From Prunus persica (taxonomy: Eukaryota > Streptophyta > Magnoliopsida > Rosales > Rosaceae), in the NCBI RefSeq assembly GCF_000346465.2, contig NC_034013.1, positions 2,650,150 through 2,714,149 on the forward strand: 64,000 nt of DNA, in the 5' to 3' direction. The position numbers and the translations under genes are program-made. The notes beneath the pieces were generated by a model. That model saw only the letters and a list, made by a program, of their open reading frames with translations. It did no database searches and was not told where the DNA came from. Below, in pieces: positions 1 to 10,272 of the stretch (its first letter is position 1; the number at the start of each line of letters is the position of its first letter).

Positions 1-2746
1 ATACAAAACACTTATAACTTACATATTCCAAAAATCATTGTGGAAACAATTCACAGTATTTCTTGGCATACAAATGTGATGGATGTTCTCGCTTCATCAT
101 CTCTTCATGCTCATCTAATTATGTCATTATCTCATCACAATTTTTCAGTACGAACCAATGCGCTACCTCTATGTCATTTCTGGAAAACGACTCTCCTTGA
201 ACAGAATCTCCAAAGGGTTGTGCGCTTTGGGCAAAAACAGAAAGTTTCTCATTTCTCACACCTCCGTCATTATTGCGTTGAGGATGATTGAAAGCTGTAT
301 CCACATCTTTTAAATACATTCCACAGAAAGTAAGCAACTCATATTGAACCCAAGCCTCTATAATTGATCCTTCGGGGGTTCACCCTGTTGCGTACAGCTT
401 TTTAAAGCTCTCCGAGAAGCCTGCCAAAATAAAAAGAAACAATACAAATTAGCAAGCGTGGGATAAGGATTCATAAAGAAATGATGCGGATTATATACAT
501 TTCTATTGGATATATCCAGCGATAGTTGACAGAACCAGCAAGCAATGCCTCTTTTGGCAAGTGAACCATCACGTGGATCATACTTGTGAAGAAAGCTGGA
601 GGGAATATCTTCTCAAAATTATATAGGACTTGGACAATGTCATGGCGCAAATGATTAATGTCTGTCTTTTGCAATGTTTTTGCCGTTAGTTGGGAAAAAA
701 ATCTGGACAACAACATGATTAGTTTTGCTACATCTTCTGGCAAAAGGTGTCGAATACCTACAGGAAGTAGGCGTTGCATAAACACATGGCAGTCATGGCT
801 CTTTAGTCTAGTAAATTTACCCCTATCAACATTCACGCAGCGCGCGATATTAGAAGCATACTCATCGAGAAACTTTACAGACGATACAAAATTTAGAAAA
901 TCTTTTTTGTCATTCGGTTTAATGGAAAAAAATGCAAGATCCCTTCTAGCTTTATCACTGTCCCTGTTCATCCATAAACCTCTTCGTATGCCCATTCTTT
1001 CCAAATCAGGACGAGCTTTGATCGTGTCCCTTGTCTTGCCCTCTACATCTAGAATCGTGCCCATCAATGTGTCAAAGACATTTTTCTCAACATGCATAAC
1101 GTCGAGATTGTGCCTCAATTTTAGTTTCGACCAATATGAGAGCTCAAAAATAATAGGCTTGTGCTTCTAGTTCAAATGTGTAGAAGGTCTGGTCCGACTA
1201 ACTATTTTCTTGAACGGACCAAAATTCAAACGGTTAAGCTGTTACAAGATCTCATCACCGGACCATTCTCTAGGTCTGAGGTGACGCTCTGTGTTCCTGT
1301 CGAACTCTTTATCATTTTCCAGCCACTCGTGGTCCCATGGCAACCATGTTTGATGACTAAGATAACAAACTTTTCCAACGTGCTAACCAAAAGTTACATC
1401 TTCCTTGCATACAGGGCATGCCATATAACCCTTTGTGCTCCACCCAGAAACCATTGCATATGCGGAAAAATCATTCACAGTCCACATAACTGCTGCCCGC
1501 AAAGTGAACATCTTCCCAGTATATTTATCGTACGTGCGCACACTGTTTGTCCATAAATCCTTAAGATCATCAACCAACAGCCTTAAGTAAACATCGATTA
1601 ACCTGCTAGGATCCTCAGTTATCAAAACAGTCATCATCATGTACTCTTTTTTCATGCATTTCCAAGGTGGCAAATTATATGAGAATAGAAAATCAGCCAA
1701 GTGTTGTGGTGTTAGTTTAGAACCCCGTACAAATTGAATCCGTTAGTGGCAAGTCCCAATCTAATATTTCGGAGATCAGCAACAAAACCGGTGAACGTTC
1801 GATCGAACTCTTTCCATGCGTCCCCATCTACAAGATGCCGCATCACATCTTCGTCTACCCGTTTTTCCTTATGTCATCTCATGTCTGTGGCAGTATGCGT
1901 CGACATATACAATTGATGCAGCCTAGGTTTCAGGGGCTGATAACGCATAGCTTTTTTTGGGATCTTAATCATTCTATTTTTAGATGTCATTATTAACCTC
2001 GACTTATTGCATATAGGGTATGTATCCAATGTTTCATACTCTTTGTAGAATAACATGCAATTATTTTTGCAAACGTGAATTTTTTCATAACCAAATCTAA
2101 GACCATTCAACACCTTTTGCGCTTGTCTATGGTCTTTCAACAAACAATTATCTGTAGGAAGCATTCTCTTAAAAACTCCCAAAAAGTAATCGAAATACAG
2201 GTTCGATATACGATACTTTATTTTTCCGTGCATTAGCTCCACAATCGTCGTGAGAACGGAAAAGCTCTCACACCCCGGGTATAACTCTTGGTTGACATTT
2301 TTTAACAGTTGTTCATATTATTCGAACTCTGCATTGTCCATTGGGGTAGGCACGTTATCTTCCCTTTCCTGATTGATGTTGGTCGATGCAAATAGAAAGG
2401 CATCATTTATAATATCCTTAACTTGTTCATTAGGATCCACAATAGATTCAACATTGTCCACTCTTGTGGCATTTGAAGAAGCAGCATTGTCTAATTGTTC
2501 CCCGTGAAGGTTCCAAATGCTATATGTCTCAATCATTCCATTCCTTACTAAATGAAATCCAACATTTTCAATTCTCTCCCACAACATGTTTTTACACCTC
2601 CTACAAGGACAACGGATTCTAGTTGCACCCGGGTTGTGTGTACGTGCAAACTCAATAAAATCCTCGATTCCATCCAAGTATTCGTCTGCCCATCTATTCG
2701 GGTTCTGTATCCACCTTCTGCTCATAATTCCTGGAACCACAATCAC
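1..2746 (-). pseudogene. TNP2-like CACTA transposase, broken, 3' end off window
   Basis: Successive pieces match the usual domain order. At 2746-2318 is the transposase-associated domain (SRRWIQNPNRW..., CPCRRCKN). At 2242-1874 is the linker with YEKIHVCKNNCMLFY. At 1700-1383 is the tnp2 core (LPPWKCMKKEY, SGWSTKGYMACPVC). At 1118-471 is the DUF4218 part (MRHNLDVMHVEKN, VHLPKEA), and at 337-119 a C-terminal piece (NNDGG...AHWFVLKNCDE). An in-frame TAA follows ...DNAEFE near 2318 and the same frame resumes at once with YEQLLKNVNQELYPGC. Further stops and shifts separate the other pieces. I see no intact transposase. The first Met at 2746 is approximate. Confidence 0.88.
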
Positions 2747-2821
2747 AACACAACAATCACAACAACTTCATACAAAGTCATAATGTCACCTTATGCCTCT
2801 GGTAAGGGCCCTATCCCATTC

Positions 2822-3036
2822 GGGAATGCATAGTCATGTCACGTAATTTACGGCTACATGAGATTAGATTTCGACGTGGATGAATTTCGGCAGCATCTCG
2901 ATACAGTTCTTGAGGTGTACCGTAGGTATAAAACACCTACGTACCACCCGAAGAACGTATAGAGATGACACCAAAATCTCCATAATCGAAACCTAATCAT
3001 GTAGCCGTACATTACGTGACATGATTATGCATTCCC
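2822..3036. repeat. Long foldback (inverted repeat) in the CACTA leader
   Basis: The arm starting at 2822 (GGGAATGCATAGTCATGTCA) is the near-exact reverse complement of the arm ending at 3036. The outer ~50 bp match at roughly 90%. The inner part matches less well and closes on a short loop around ACCGTAGGT-ATAAAAC-ACCTACG near 2919-2942. It lies about 75 bp upstream of the transposase start on the minus strand, so it would be in the promoter or leader. Folded RNA would be a ~105-bp-arm hairpin. Confidence 0.85.
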
Positions 3037-3160
3037 AAACTGTCCAAATAATGGGACAATTCAAGAATTAATTGGACCGCAGTCATGCTTTACGCATCCA
3101 TGCACGAAATCCAACTAATCTCGAACGGGAAACTAAGTTTTACTAAAAATAAAAAACAAA

Positions 3161-3190
3161 GTACGAAGTTAATTTCAATTAACTTCGTAC
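3161..3190. repeat. 30-bp palindrome
   Basis: GTACGAAGTTAATT and its exact reverse complement flank a 2-nt centre (TC). It lies between the foldback and the subterminal repeats of the CACTA element, in a position where promoter elements of the transposase would be. Function unknown. Confidence 0.85.
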
Positions 3191-3574
3191 ATCATAAACA
3201 TTGTGCTACGTCACACACAATTTAACAACATAATATAAATATAATTTCACAAAAAAAAATATAAACACAACAAACTAAGTTTAATATAATGTAATTAATT
3301 TTATATTTTTAAAATATAAAACAAATCAAATACATTCTCAATCGTTCTCCACCAATCGCTAATTACAAATATCCCTAAAGAGAACGAAATTAATAGCGTT
3401 AGTATGAATTTACATTAATACTTTTAAACTAACGACAAAAAATACTTACTCAAAGAACGTACTGAATTCCCAGCAGAAGCAGAAGCAAAAGCAAAAGCAG
3501 AGGCAAAGGCAGAGCATTTTTTTTTTTAAGTCTGCCTCTGCAATGGCAGAATCCAGATAATATGAAGAAGGGTT

Positions 3575-3895
3575 TTGCGCGATGAATCCCTTTTCGTCGT
3601 GCAAATTATCGTCGCGCAAAACCGCATTTTCGTCGCACAAGTGGTCCATTTCGTTGCCCAAAATACATTTTTCGTCGCGCAAGTACGTGTCAACATCCCA
3701 CTTTGCACAACGAAAAATAGTTTTCGTCGATCATCGCACAAAAGACAATTTTTGTCGTGCATGAACATGCCGACATCTAACTTTACGCGACGACATATAT
3801 TTCCATCGTGCAAGTATTTGGCGCCAAATAAAAATATCCAACTTTTTTCTTACGTGACGATAAAGTTTGTCATCACACAAGTATTTAGCCCCAAA
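3575..3895. repeat. CACTA subterminal repeat block, inner part
   Basis: Many degenerate copies of TCGTCGCGCAA/TTGCGCGACGA and TCGTCGCACAA in alternating orientation. The same motif fills 4700-4985; the two blocks were contiguous before a MITE inserted at 3900. The ORFs seen across it are low-complexity readings of the repeat. Confidence 0.8.
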
Positions 3896-3899
3896 TAAA

Positions 3900-4677
3900 G
3901 AGTGCTACTATTTTCACCCACCTACTCTATTTCTCCACCCACTTTATCTTCAAAATTTTAAAGACAAATTTACCTTTTGTAAAATGACCATTTACCCTTT
4001 CTCTTTGAAACAGAATATTTTTAAATGGCCAACGCCATTTCCATTTCACCCAACGCCAACGGTATTTTCCTCGAATTTGAAAAATACGGGTACAAAATGG
4101 ACGAAATGAAATTGAATTCTTTTCCAGCAAAGCTTTTCTTTAACTTCTTCTTCGTTATATGGGGGGTTCTATTTACCCCAGCAAACATGTCATGCCATCT
4201 AACAAGCCCACAACAAATCTACAGAAATGGTTGAAGAAATTAGTTAAATGGTACCTTTCTTAGGAAGAAGGTTGCTGGCAATAGCTCTTTGATTGTGGGT
4301 TAGACAGAGTATATATCTTTAGTGTCTTTCTTAGATATCAGACCACAAACTGATTGCAATTCCAAATTGTGCTTCCAATTGGTTGCCTTTCTATGCACTC
4401 TTCTTTCACTCCAATTTCGATCTAATTCCAATTATCACTTCTGTGTAATCTTACAGAGAGATGGCTGTTTTCCATAGGAACAAGGGGCAGCTTTGGGGAG
4501 GTAGGGTTGGGGTGGATTATTTTTTAAGTTTTTTTAATTTATAAATAAATATATATATATTTGCCAGAATATTATTAATTATGAATGGGTATTTTAGGAA
4601 TTATGGTGGGTGGAAAGATAAGATTGTGTTTTTTCAAATTTATATGATGGGACAGAGGGGTGGAAATAGCAGCACTC
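3900..4677. mobile_element. MITE (hAT-like or Mutator-like), 778 bp, nested in CACTA
   Basis: The left end GAGTGCTACTATTTTCACCC and the reverse complement of the right end GAGTGCTGCTATTTCCACCC form a terminal inverted repeat with scattered mismatches. The 8 bp CAAATAAA occur directly on both sides (3892-3899 and 4678-4685). An 8-bp duplication suggests hAT. If the last C is assigned to the flank, the duplication is 9 bp (CCAAATAAA), which would suggest a Mutator-type element. There is no coding capacity inside, only AT-rich filler. Confidence 0.82.
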
Positions 4678-4987
4678 CAAATAAATTAACCCGCAGTTTT
4701 CTGTCTAACTTTACGCCACGATAACAATTACCGTCGCGCTAGGGTTTCTTTCGCTACGATATGTATCATCGCGCAAGTGTTTGGCATGAAAAAAAATAAA
4801 CCCGCGTTTTTCTTCCTCACTTTGCACGACGACCACGTTTTTGGTCGAGCTAAGTTTTCTTTTGCGACAAAATTTTTGGTCGCGCAAGTTTTGGATAGTT
4901 TGCGCGATGAATAATTTTTTTCGTCGCTCAAGTGTTTCTTGCGTGATGAATTTGTCGTCGTCGCGCAAATAGTACATTGTAGTAGTG

Positions 4988-5723
4988 TCTCACGGGCCAA
5001 CTCCTTGCTTTTTTTGATAAACATAGTTATGGCCCAACTACATATTTCTTTCATATGTGCTACATCTAGTTATTTCAAATTTAGTCAATCAATGTTGTTT
5101 TTATAGAAAATTTAGTCTTGTTATCAAATCCAAATCATTTCTTTCAAATCCCTTCATCCAAATGGACCTTTAGCAAAAAAAACATAAACAAAAACAAAAA
5201 ACAAGAACCCTGATTTGCTGGTTGTGTTCTCCTTTGGCAATTGCATGGTTCCAATCGATATTGCATTTGTTTTGATGGCCAATGCTAGTATATTCAATTG
5301 ATTACGAGTTCTTCTGCTACCCTTATAAACTATACAGCTTTTATCGTTAAAGAACAATAATCTTTTTACTCAGAGAAATTGAATTACAACACAAAACCAC
5401 ACCAACTACCCTAACCCAAAAGACCAAATAAAATTAATTAGAACACATTATATTTCTCTAACTATACGAGTGATGTAAATTAAGTGTCTGGGGAGATTCT
5501 GAATAATAGTAATCTAATTTATAATCGGATGATATTGTGATCAATAATAACACATGCATCTTTTAACCACAGAAAAAAGAAAGTTGAAAGAACTCATAAA
5601 CAATGAGAACTCAACAAAAGACAGCTTTTTTTTTTTTTTTCCTTTTTGGCAACAAATATAGCACTTAGCAGCCTCTTCTTTTGAATAGAATGTGAACATA
5701 AGCAAAGTGTTGAGTGTTTGTCA
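4988..5723. other. Intergenic, downstream of the MYB-CC gene
   Basis: AT-rich sequence between the CACTA terminus and the stop codon of the MYB-CC gene. It holds a poly-T run near 5622-5641. Its right part should be the 3' UTR of the gene on the minus strand. I see no coding evidence. Confidence 0.6.
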
Positions 5724-7742
5724 TCAAAGTGTAGTATCTAGTAAACGAAAGCATCTCGGTTCGAAATCACCTGCATTTGAACCAACATAATCAAAGCTCC
5801 CTTTAGTATTTAAGTCAAAATTTATAGAGCCCCTCTCAACCTTAAGCTTTGCATCTTTATGTTCTTCTGTATTTCCCTCTTCATAAATCTCAAAAGTTGA
5901 ACCATTGCTCTTTCCTCTTCTGTCCTCCTCATTTATATTCTCCATAAAATTTGATAGAGCCAAATTGAAGTCAGTTAATTGGGCTCTTGTAGCTTCTATA
6001 GTAGTGGGCCCCTTCATGTCTAGGGAGAGGCCCTTTTGGGCCTTCTCCAATATGGCTTGCAAGTACTTGCCTTGGGCTTCTATTCTCATCTGCAACTTCT
6101 TCTGAACCTATTGGAAAAGTTGTAAAAGATTTTTATTATAAGAAAATGCTAGCATATTATTTGGCCATTGGGATTTCTGATAGCAAAACAACATACCTCA
6201 AGCTGCTCTTGCAATCTGTTTTGTACTTCAATCTGACACTTGAGTGCCTCAGAAAATGGAAGTGTTCTGTTTTCAGCATTTTCGTTCATTAGTATCCAAG
6301 CGGGTTCGAAAGGAAAATGAGCATAACAATCTTAAACCAAAAGCATTTCAATAAGGATAATAAGCATTTTAATAGGTTTAACGGAGATATAATCGAAAAA
6401 GGAAAATCCTGATGTAGAAATTATTTTTTTTTTTCAAGAATATAGAAAACCAATTCCGTTTTCATGAAGAAAGACCAGCGTTCTTTTTCACGAGTCCAGA
6501 AGAGGATGAGATTGCAACAAGAAGAAAAACTTTCTGCTAAAAGCACATTCTCTACTATAAGAAAAGTTTTGCATACTTGTAATGACTAATTATTTTAATT
6601 TGTTTCTCCCTTTGATTCATTTAACATAAGAAATATAGTGCATTGAACGAAGCTACATTTCACATATAGAGACTTCATTTCTATACACCACAAAGTAAAA
6701 AGGACGTATATAAAACAAAATGATCCAAAAGACAGCAATGGCAACAACAATATCCAAAGCACCAGAAGTTTTTCTTATCTAAGCTAATGACTGAAACCTC
6801 AGAAGGAAGGCTAGCTAATGCTAACACATGAACCAAACTGTAAACTATGTATTAGCTAAGTAATCAAATTGCAGTTGACGATAAGTGATGGTTTCACATA
6901 CCCTTGTTCGGCATTACCACCTCTCGACGATTTGGCGCTCGAACCTGTTGAATGATGATTACTGAAATGTACATATGAATCCCCTATAATTTTTTAAAAA
7001 GGAAAAAAGCATCAGTCAAACTGCAAAAGATATTGAAAGAACATATTACCAAAATTACACACAAATATTTCTAGGTTTATAATAAACTCACGATTATTCT
7101 CTCTGTTGTGTTCTTCTCCAGAGTTTTGTTTCCGAGCATGCTGTCCAAGCCTGTACTTCTGCAAATTGACTAGCTTAGTAATGGATGCATTTGTCCATCA
7201 AAAAATAAAATACAAGAAAGAGGCAAAAGATACCTGCAAATGGCTTTTCAAGTGGTACAATGTTAATCCCTTCAAGCCCATTAGCCTCAAGACAGACTTG
7301 GGAGTTGCTTCTGAAAACAGAAACCCTCTTCAAAATTAAATTAGCTGGATCAGATAATTAAGCTTTGCAAATTACATGCACTAATACCATTGAAAATTCT
7401 GCCAAAATGACAAATTGATCACCCAATATTTATTCATATTTCAGGTTTAAATTAAAATCCCACAAAATATTACAGCATCAAGAATTAAAAGAAACATAAA
7501 CAAGTAGTTGATAGAAAAACAAAAAAATTTAAAAGAATTTAAGAAGACATACTGTCAGGGCCACCAAGTTTAGTGACAGCATCTACAAATCTGTCATGAA
7601 GATCAGGCGTCCACCTTAGCCTTGGTTTGGGGTCTCTTGTCATCATCACCCCATTCTCGTATCCACAATTCCCTTCCCCATCACAGCCACCTCCATAATT
7701 CCTTTCCATTAACAAACAAATGCAAGCCTCCCCAAATCCCAC
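5724..7742 (-). CDS. PHL8: MYB-CC (GARP) transcription factor, PHL8-like
   Basis: Nuclear DNA-binding regulator of the PHR1-like MYB-CC family. Six exons (minus strand): 7709-7553, 7310-7234, 7158-7092, 6983-6902, 6266-6197, 6107-5724. All introns are GT-AG and the phases agree throughout, giving 278 aa from MERNYGGG. An in-frame upstream ATG at 7742 would add 11 residues; I prefer 7709 because related proteins start with a similar Met-Glu-Arg segment. The SHAQKYF-type MYB domain is complete: TRDPKPRLRWTPDLHDRF (~25-42), TKLGGPDKATPKSVLRL, LTLYHLKSHLQKYRLGQ. The MYB-CC coiled coil follows (GTLPFSEALKCQIEVQNRLQ, then VQKKLQMRIEAQGKYLQAIL), then an acidic tail. Family members act in phosphate-starvation and developmental regulation; the role of PHL8 itself is less settled. 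The subgroup name rests on resemblance recalled from memory. Confidence 0.9.
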
Positions 7743-8001
7743 TTCCCAAATTCAAGCAGCAATCTTCCTTTTCTCTCTCTACCAAATAATTCTCAAAAAC
7801 CAAAAACCCCCCCAGAAGCGAACAAGAAGAAAGGTGAGAGTGATGGAAGTGAATTGGGTTGTAAGAAAGACAGAATCAGAAGCAGGGACAGAGAGAGAAA
7901 AAAGAGGAGGGAATAAGTTACTTTAGAGAACAGAACAGAACAGAACACAGAGAACGCGTTGTTTTTAAGTGGCATTTATTTATTTATATATTTATTTATT
8001 T
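7743..8001 (-). promoter_or_regulatory. 5' leader and probable core promoter of the MYB-CC gene
   Basis: On the minus strand this stretch has a TATA-like run (TATATAAATA, about 7983-7992) some 275 bp upstream of the start codon. It is followed by a purine/pyrimidine-rich leader with TTCTGTTC repeats (7925-7945) and TTCTCTC tracts (7860-7915). This fits a plant 5' UTR, but the transcription start is inferred. Confidence 0.4.
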
Positions 8002-10272
8002 GAATAATGCGCATATAATTTCAGCTATGCAATAGAAGAATTGTATTATTTGTTTTTGTAGAGAAAAGCTCGGCGACGAATCTGAAGAGGAAGCAGCAAT
8101 GCATTAGCCGGGGGCTGGCTGGCGGGCTATATATATTAATAAACAAAATCAGAAATATTTTTAAACAAAAGCATTCATAATTTAGGCTTAAAGGATGTCC
8201 GTAACAATAATCAATGTAAATACAAATAACTGAAGCAGAGTAACCACTAATCCACCAACAACAGGAAGCGCATAAAGTATACCTTTTTTTGGGTGATGCA
8301 TAAGGTATACATTCACTAATAGTCATACATAGCCTAAGAAACGTTCGGGAAAATCAATCATATACCTAAGCGCATCAAACCAACTACAATTTTTTAACTT
8401 TCATAATAAAAGCACGTAACAAACTCAAAAGAAGTTGATGCACTTATTACAACTTTAAAAAAAACTACAGCACAAAACAAGTAAATAAGAGCCGATCTTC
8501 CACCACGTCATTATGATGCAGAACAGATGACGGAAGCAATCGAAGAGGAATTGAAGAGACGTACGGGCAAAGTTAAACCCAGAAAGCTGCATGTATATGA
8601 GCTCCGAGCTCGAATTTGAGCTCATAATTCGCCATTTCAAAAAGAACGTTATCACAAGTAAAACACATTTATTTTGCTATGATGTACAAGCTTTTTCAAG
8701 CTTCTAAAATCATTTAGCAGCCCAAAAATGCATTTTAATGTTTTATTAGTTTTTTAAAAACTTGTTATTTTATTATTTTAACTCTTTTTGGATTCTTAGG
8801 ATTTCTAGAATATATAAACCAACTTTAGTCAGTAGTTAGGGTTATATTATATTATTTTCAAATTATCAATAAACACTGCGTGATGATTTATTAGGGTTTT
8901 CTCTTAAACGTAATAGCTAGGCCTAGGCCTACCAGAAAATTTTAAGTTGCGCATAGGTCGTTTGATAATTTTTTTTTTAAAAAGGCGTGGAGGCCAGCGT
9001 GGAATATTCGACGGCAAGCCATAAGCTCATCTCGTCTTGTCTCACAGTGTCAATGATGATAGACGTAAAGGTTCACATGTGCAGAGAAAGACACGTCGCG
9101 AAAGCTCCGCATGCGACGGGAGTGCAGAATATTCCCACTGCCCAAGGGGAAGGACCGTGTGGCCCAGGGGGGCCATTTGTCCCGTGAAAAGCTGTCATGT
9201 CCATCCAACCCCCTCTTTCCACCTTCTGCTGCCTCTCCTATTTTAGTCCTCTGCATTCTCCTAATTTCATTAATAATTAATAATTAATATTATTAATTGT
9301 TGGTTTGCTTGTTAGATTTGGTTGACATTTATTTGAGTTTTTTTTTTAAAACGGATCATATGGTTCTATCGTTTTTGAGAGGTCACTGCCGGTGCAAGTT
9401 TTAAAACTCCAAAGACGCCTACAAACAAACAGACAGAGACAATAAACTATGAGGGTCAGCTTTGGAGTGTTCATATTTAATGACTTATTCCAACAAAGGG
9501 AATAATGGTGAATGATGCTTCAAGAGTTTAATCGGTTATTTCGGTTAGGGGTTTTTTTATTTATAACTTTTAAATAAAAAAAATGTGAAGTTTATCAATA
9601 AATTGCACTAGATATAGTCATGTCATCTTTGCAAACGGAAATATCAACGATCCAAAAATGCAAAACTTTTGATAAGAACTTACTTGAATATAAATTGTGA
9701 AAAAAATATGAAAGTTTTGAATGAAACTCTAAAACATGTTTACTTAATCAAGTCTCTTACCATTTGACAAAATAATGTGATAAGACTTAGTTGCATGGAG
9801 GAATTGTATGCGACTAAACTTGAACATAATGCCCATTGTCAGCTATTGTTTTTTACAAAATGTTCACTAGTTATTAAAGTATAACTAAATACATATCAAT
9901 TTCATATACAAACTACAAGTTTACATTGTCAATGGAGGATCTGCTAAGGGACCTGTGTAATATAAATCTGCAATATGAATCCACTATGATTCATCAACCG
10001 CCACACGCTCACACGCCACTATTACGAAAACACACTCCACAAATCCATTATAAAAAATAAAAATAAAAAAGCAAAAATGAAACTTCAGAGACATCATAAA
10101 CACTAGTATAAAACCTTGTCAAAAGTTTAAATGCTGCATAAACATGTTTGGGTCATGAGTCCGAACAAGATTGTAAATCATTTGATGCCAAAACTCTGAA
10201 AGAACTCACCGGTGATACTAAGAAGCATTGAACTCATTATGATCCCCACCGCATTTAGCTACTATAAGAACA
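8002..10272. other. Intergenic between the MYB-CC promoter and the COBW 3' end
   Basis: No convincing coding region. The 8980-9250 part is less AT-rich than its surroundings and gives short overlapping ORFs on both strands with no recognisable motif. 9255-9300 is a run of TAAT repeats. The stretch 9860-10272 should contain the COBW 3' UTR. Confidence 0.5.

Larger units (their letters stand above)
1..4987 (-). mobile_element. CACTA (En/Spm) DNA transposon, left end off window
   Basis: Read on the minus strand the element begins at 4987 with CACTACTACAATGTACTA, the terminal signature of CACTA transposons. Behind it come subterminal blocks (4700-4985 and 3575-3895) crowded with variants of CGTCGCGCAA in both orientations, which in this superfamily are transposase-binding repeats. 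A TNP2-type transposase frame follows from 2746 leftward and runs off the window, so the other terminus and the 3-bp target duplication (TCT, 4988-4990 on this side) cannot be checked. The element carries a nested MITE (3900-4677) and in-frame stops, so it is not autonomous. Confidence 0.9.

Noticed and set aside
658..1170. 170-residue plus-strand ORF
   Set aside because: Antisense shadow of the TNP2 DUF4218 region on the minus strand.
3446..3898. ORFs at 3446-3898 on both strands
   Set aside because: Readings of the CACTA subterminal repeats and a (GCAAAA)-type run, not proteins.
9000..9250. Overlapping ORFs in a GC-richer stretch on both strands
   Set aside because: Short, mutually overlapping, no recognisable protein features, no splice partners found.
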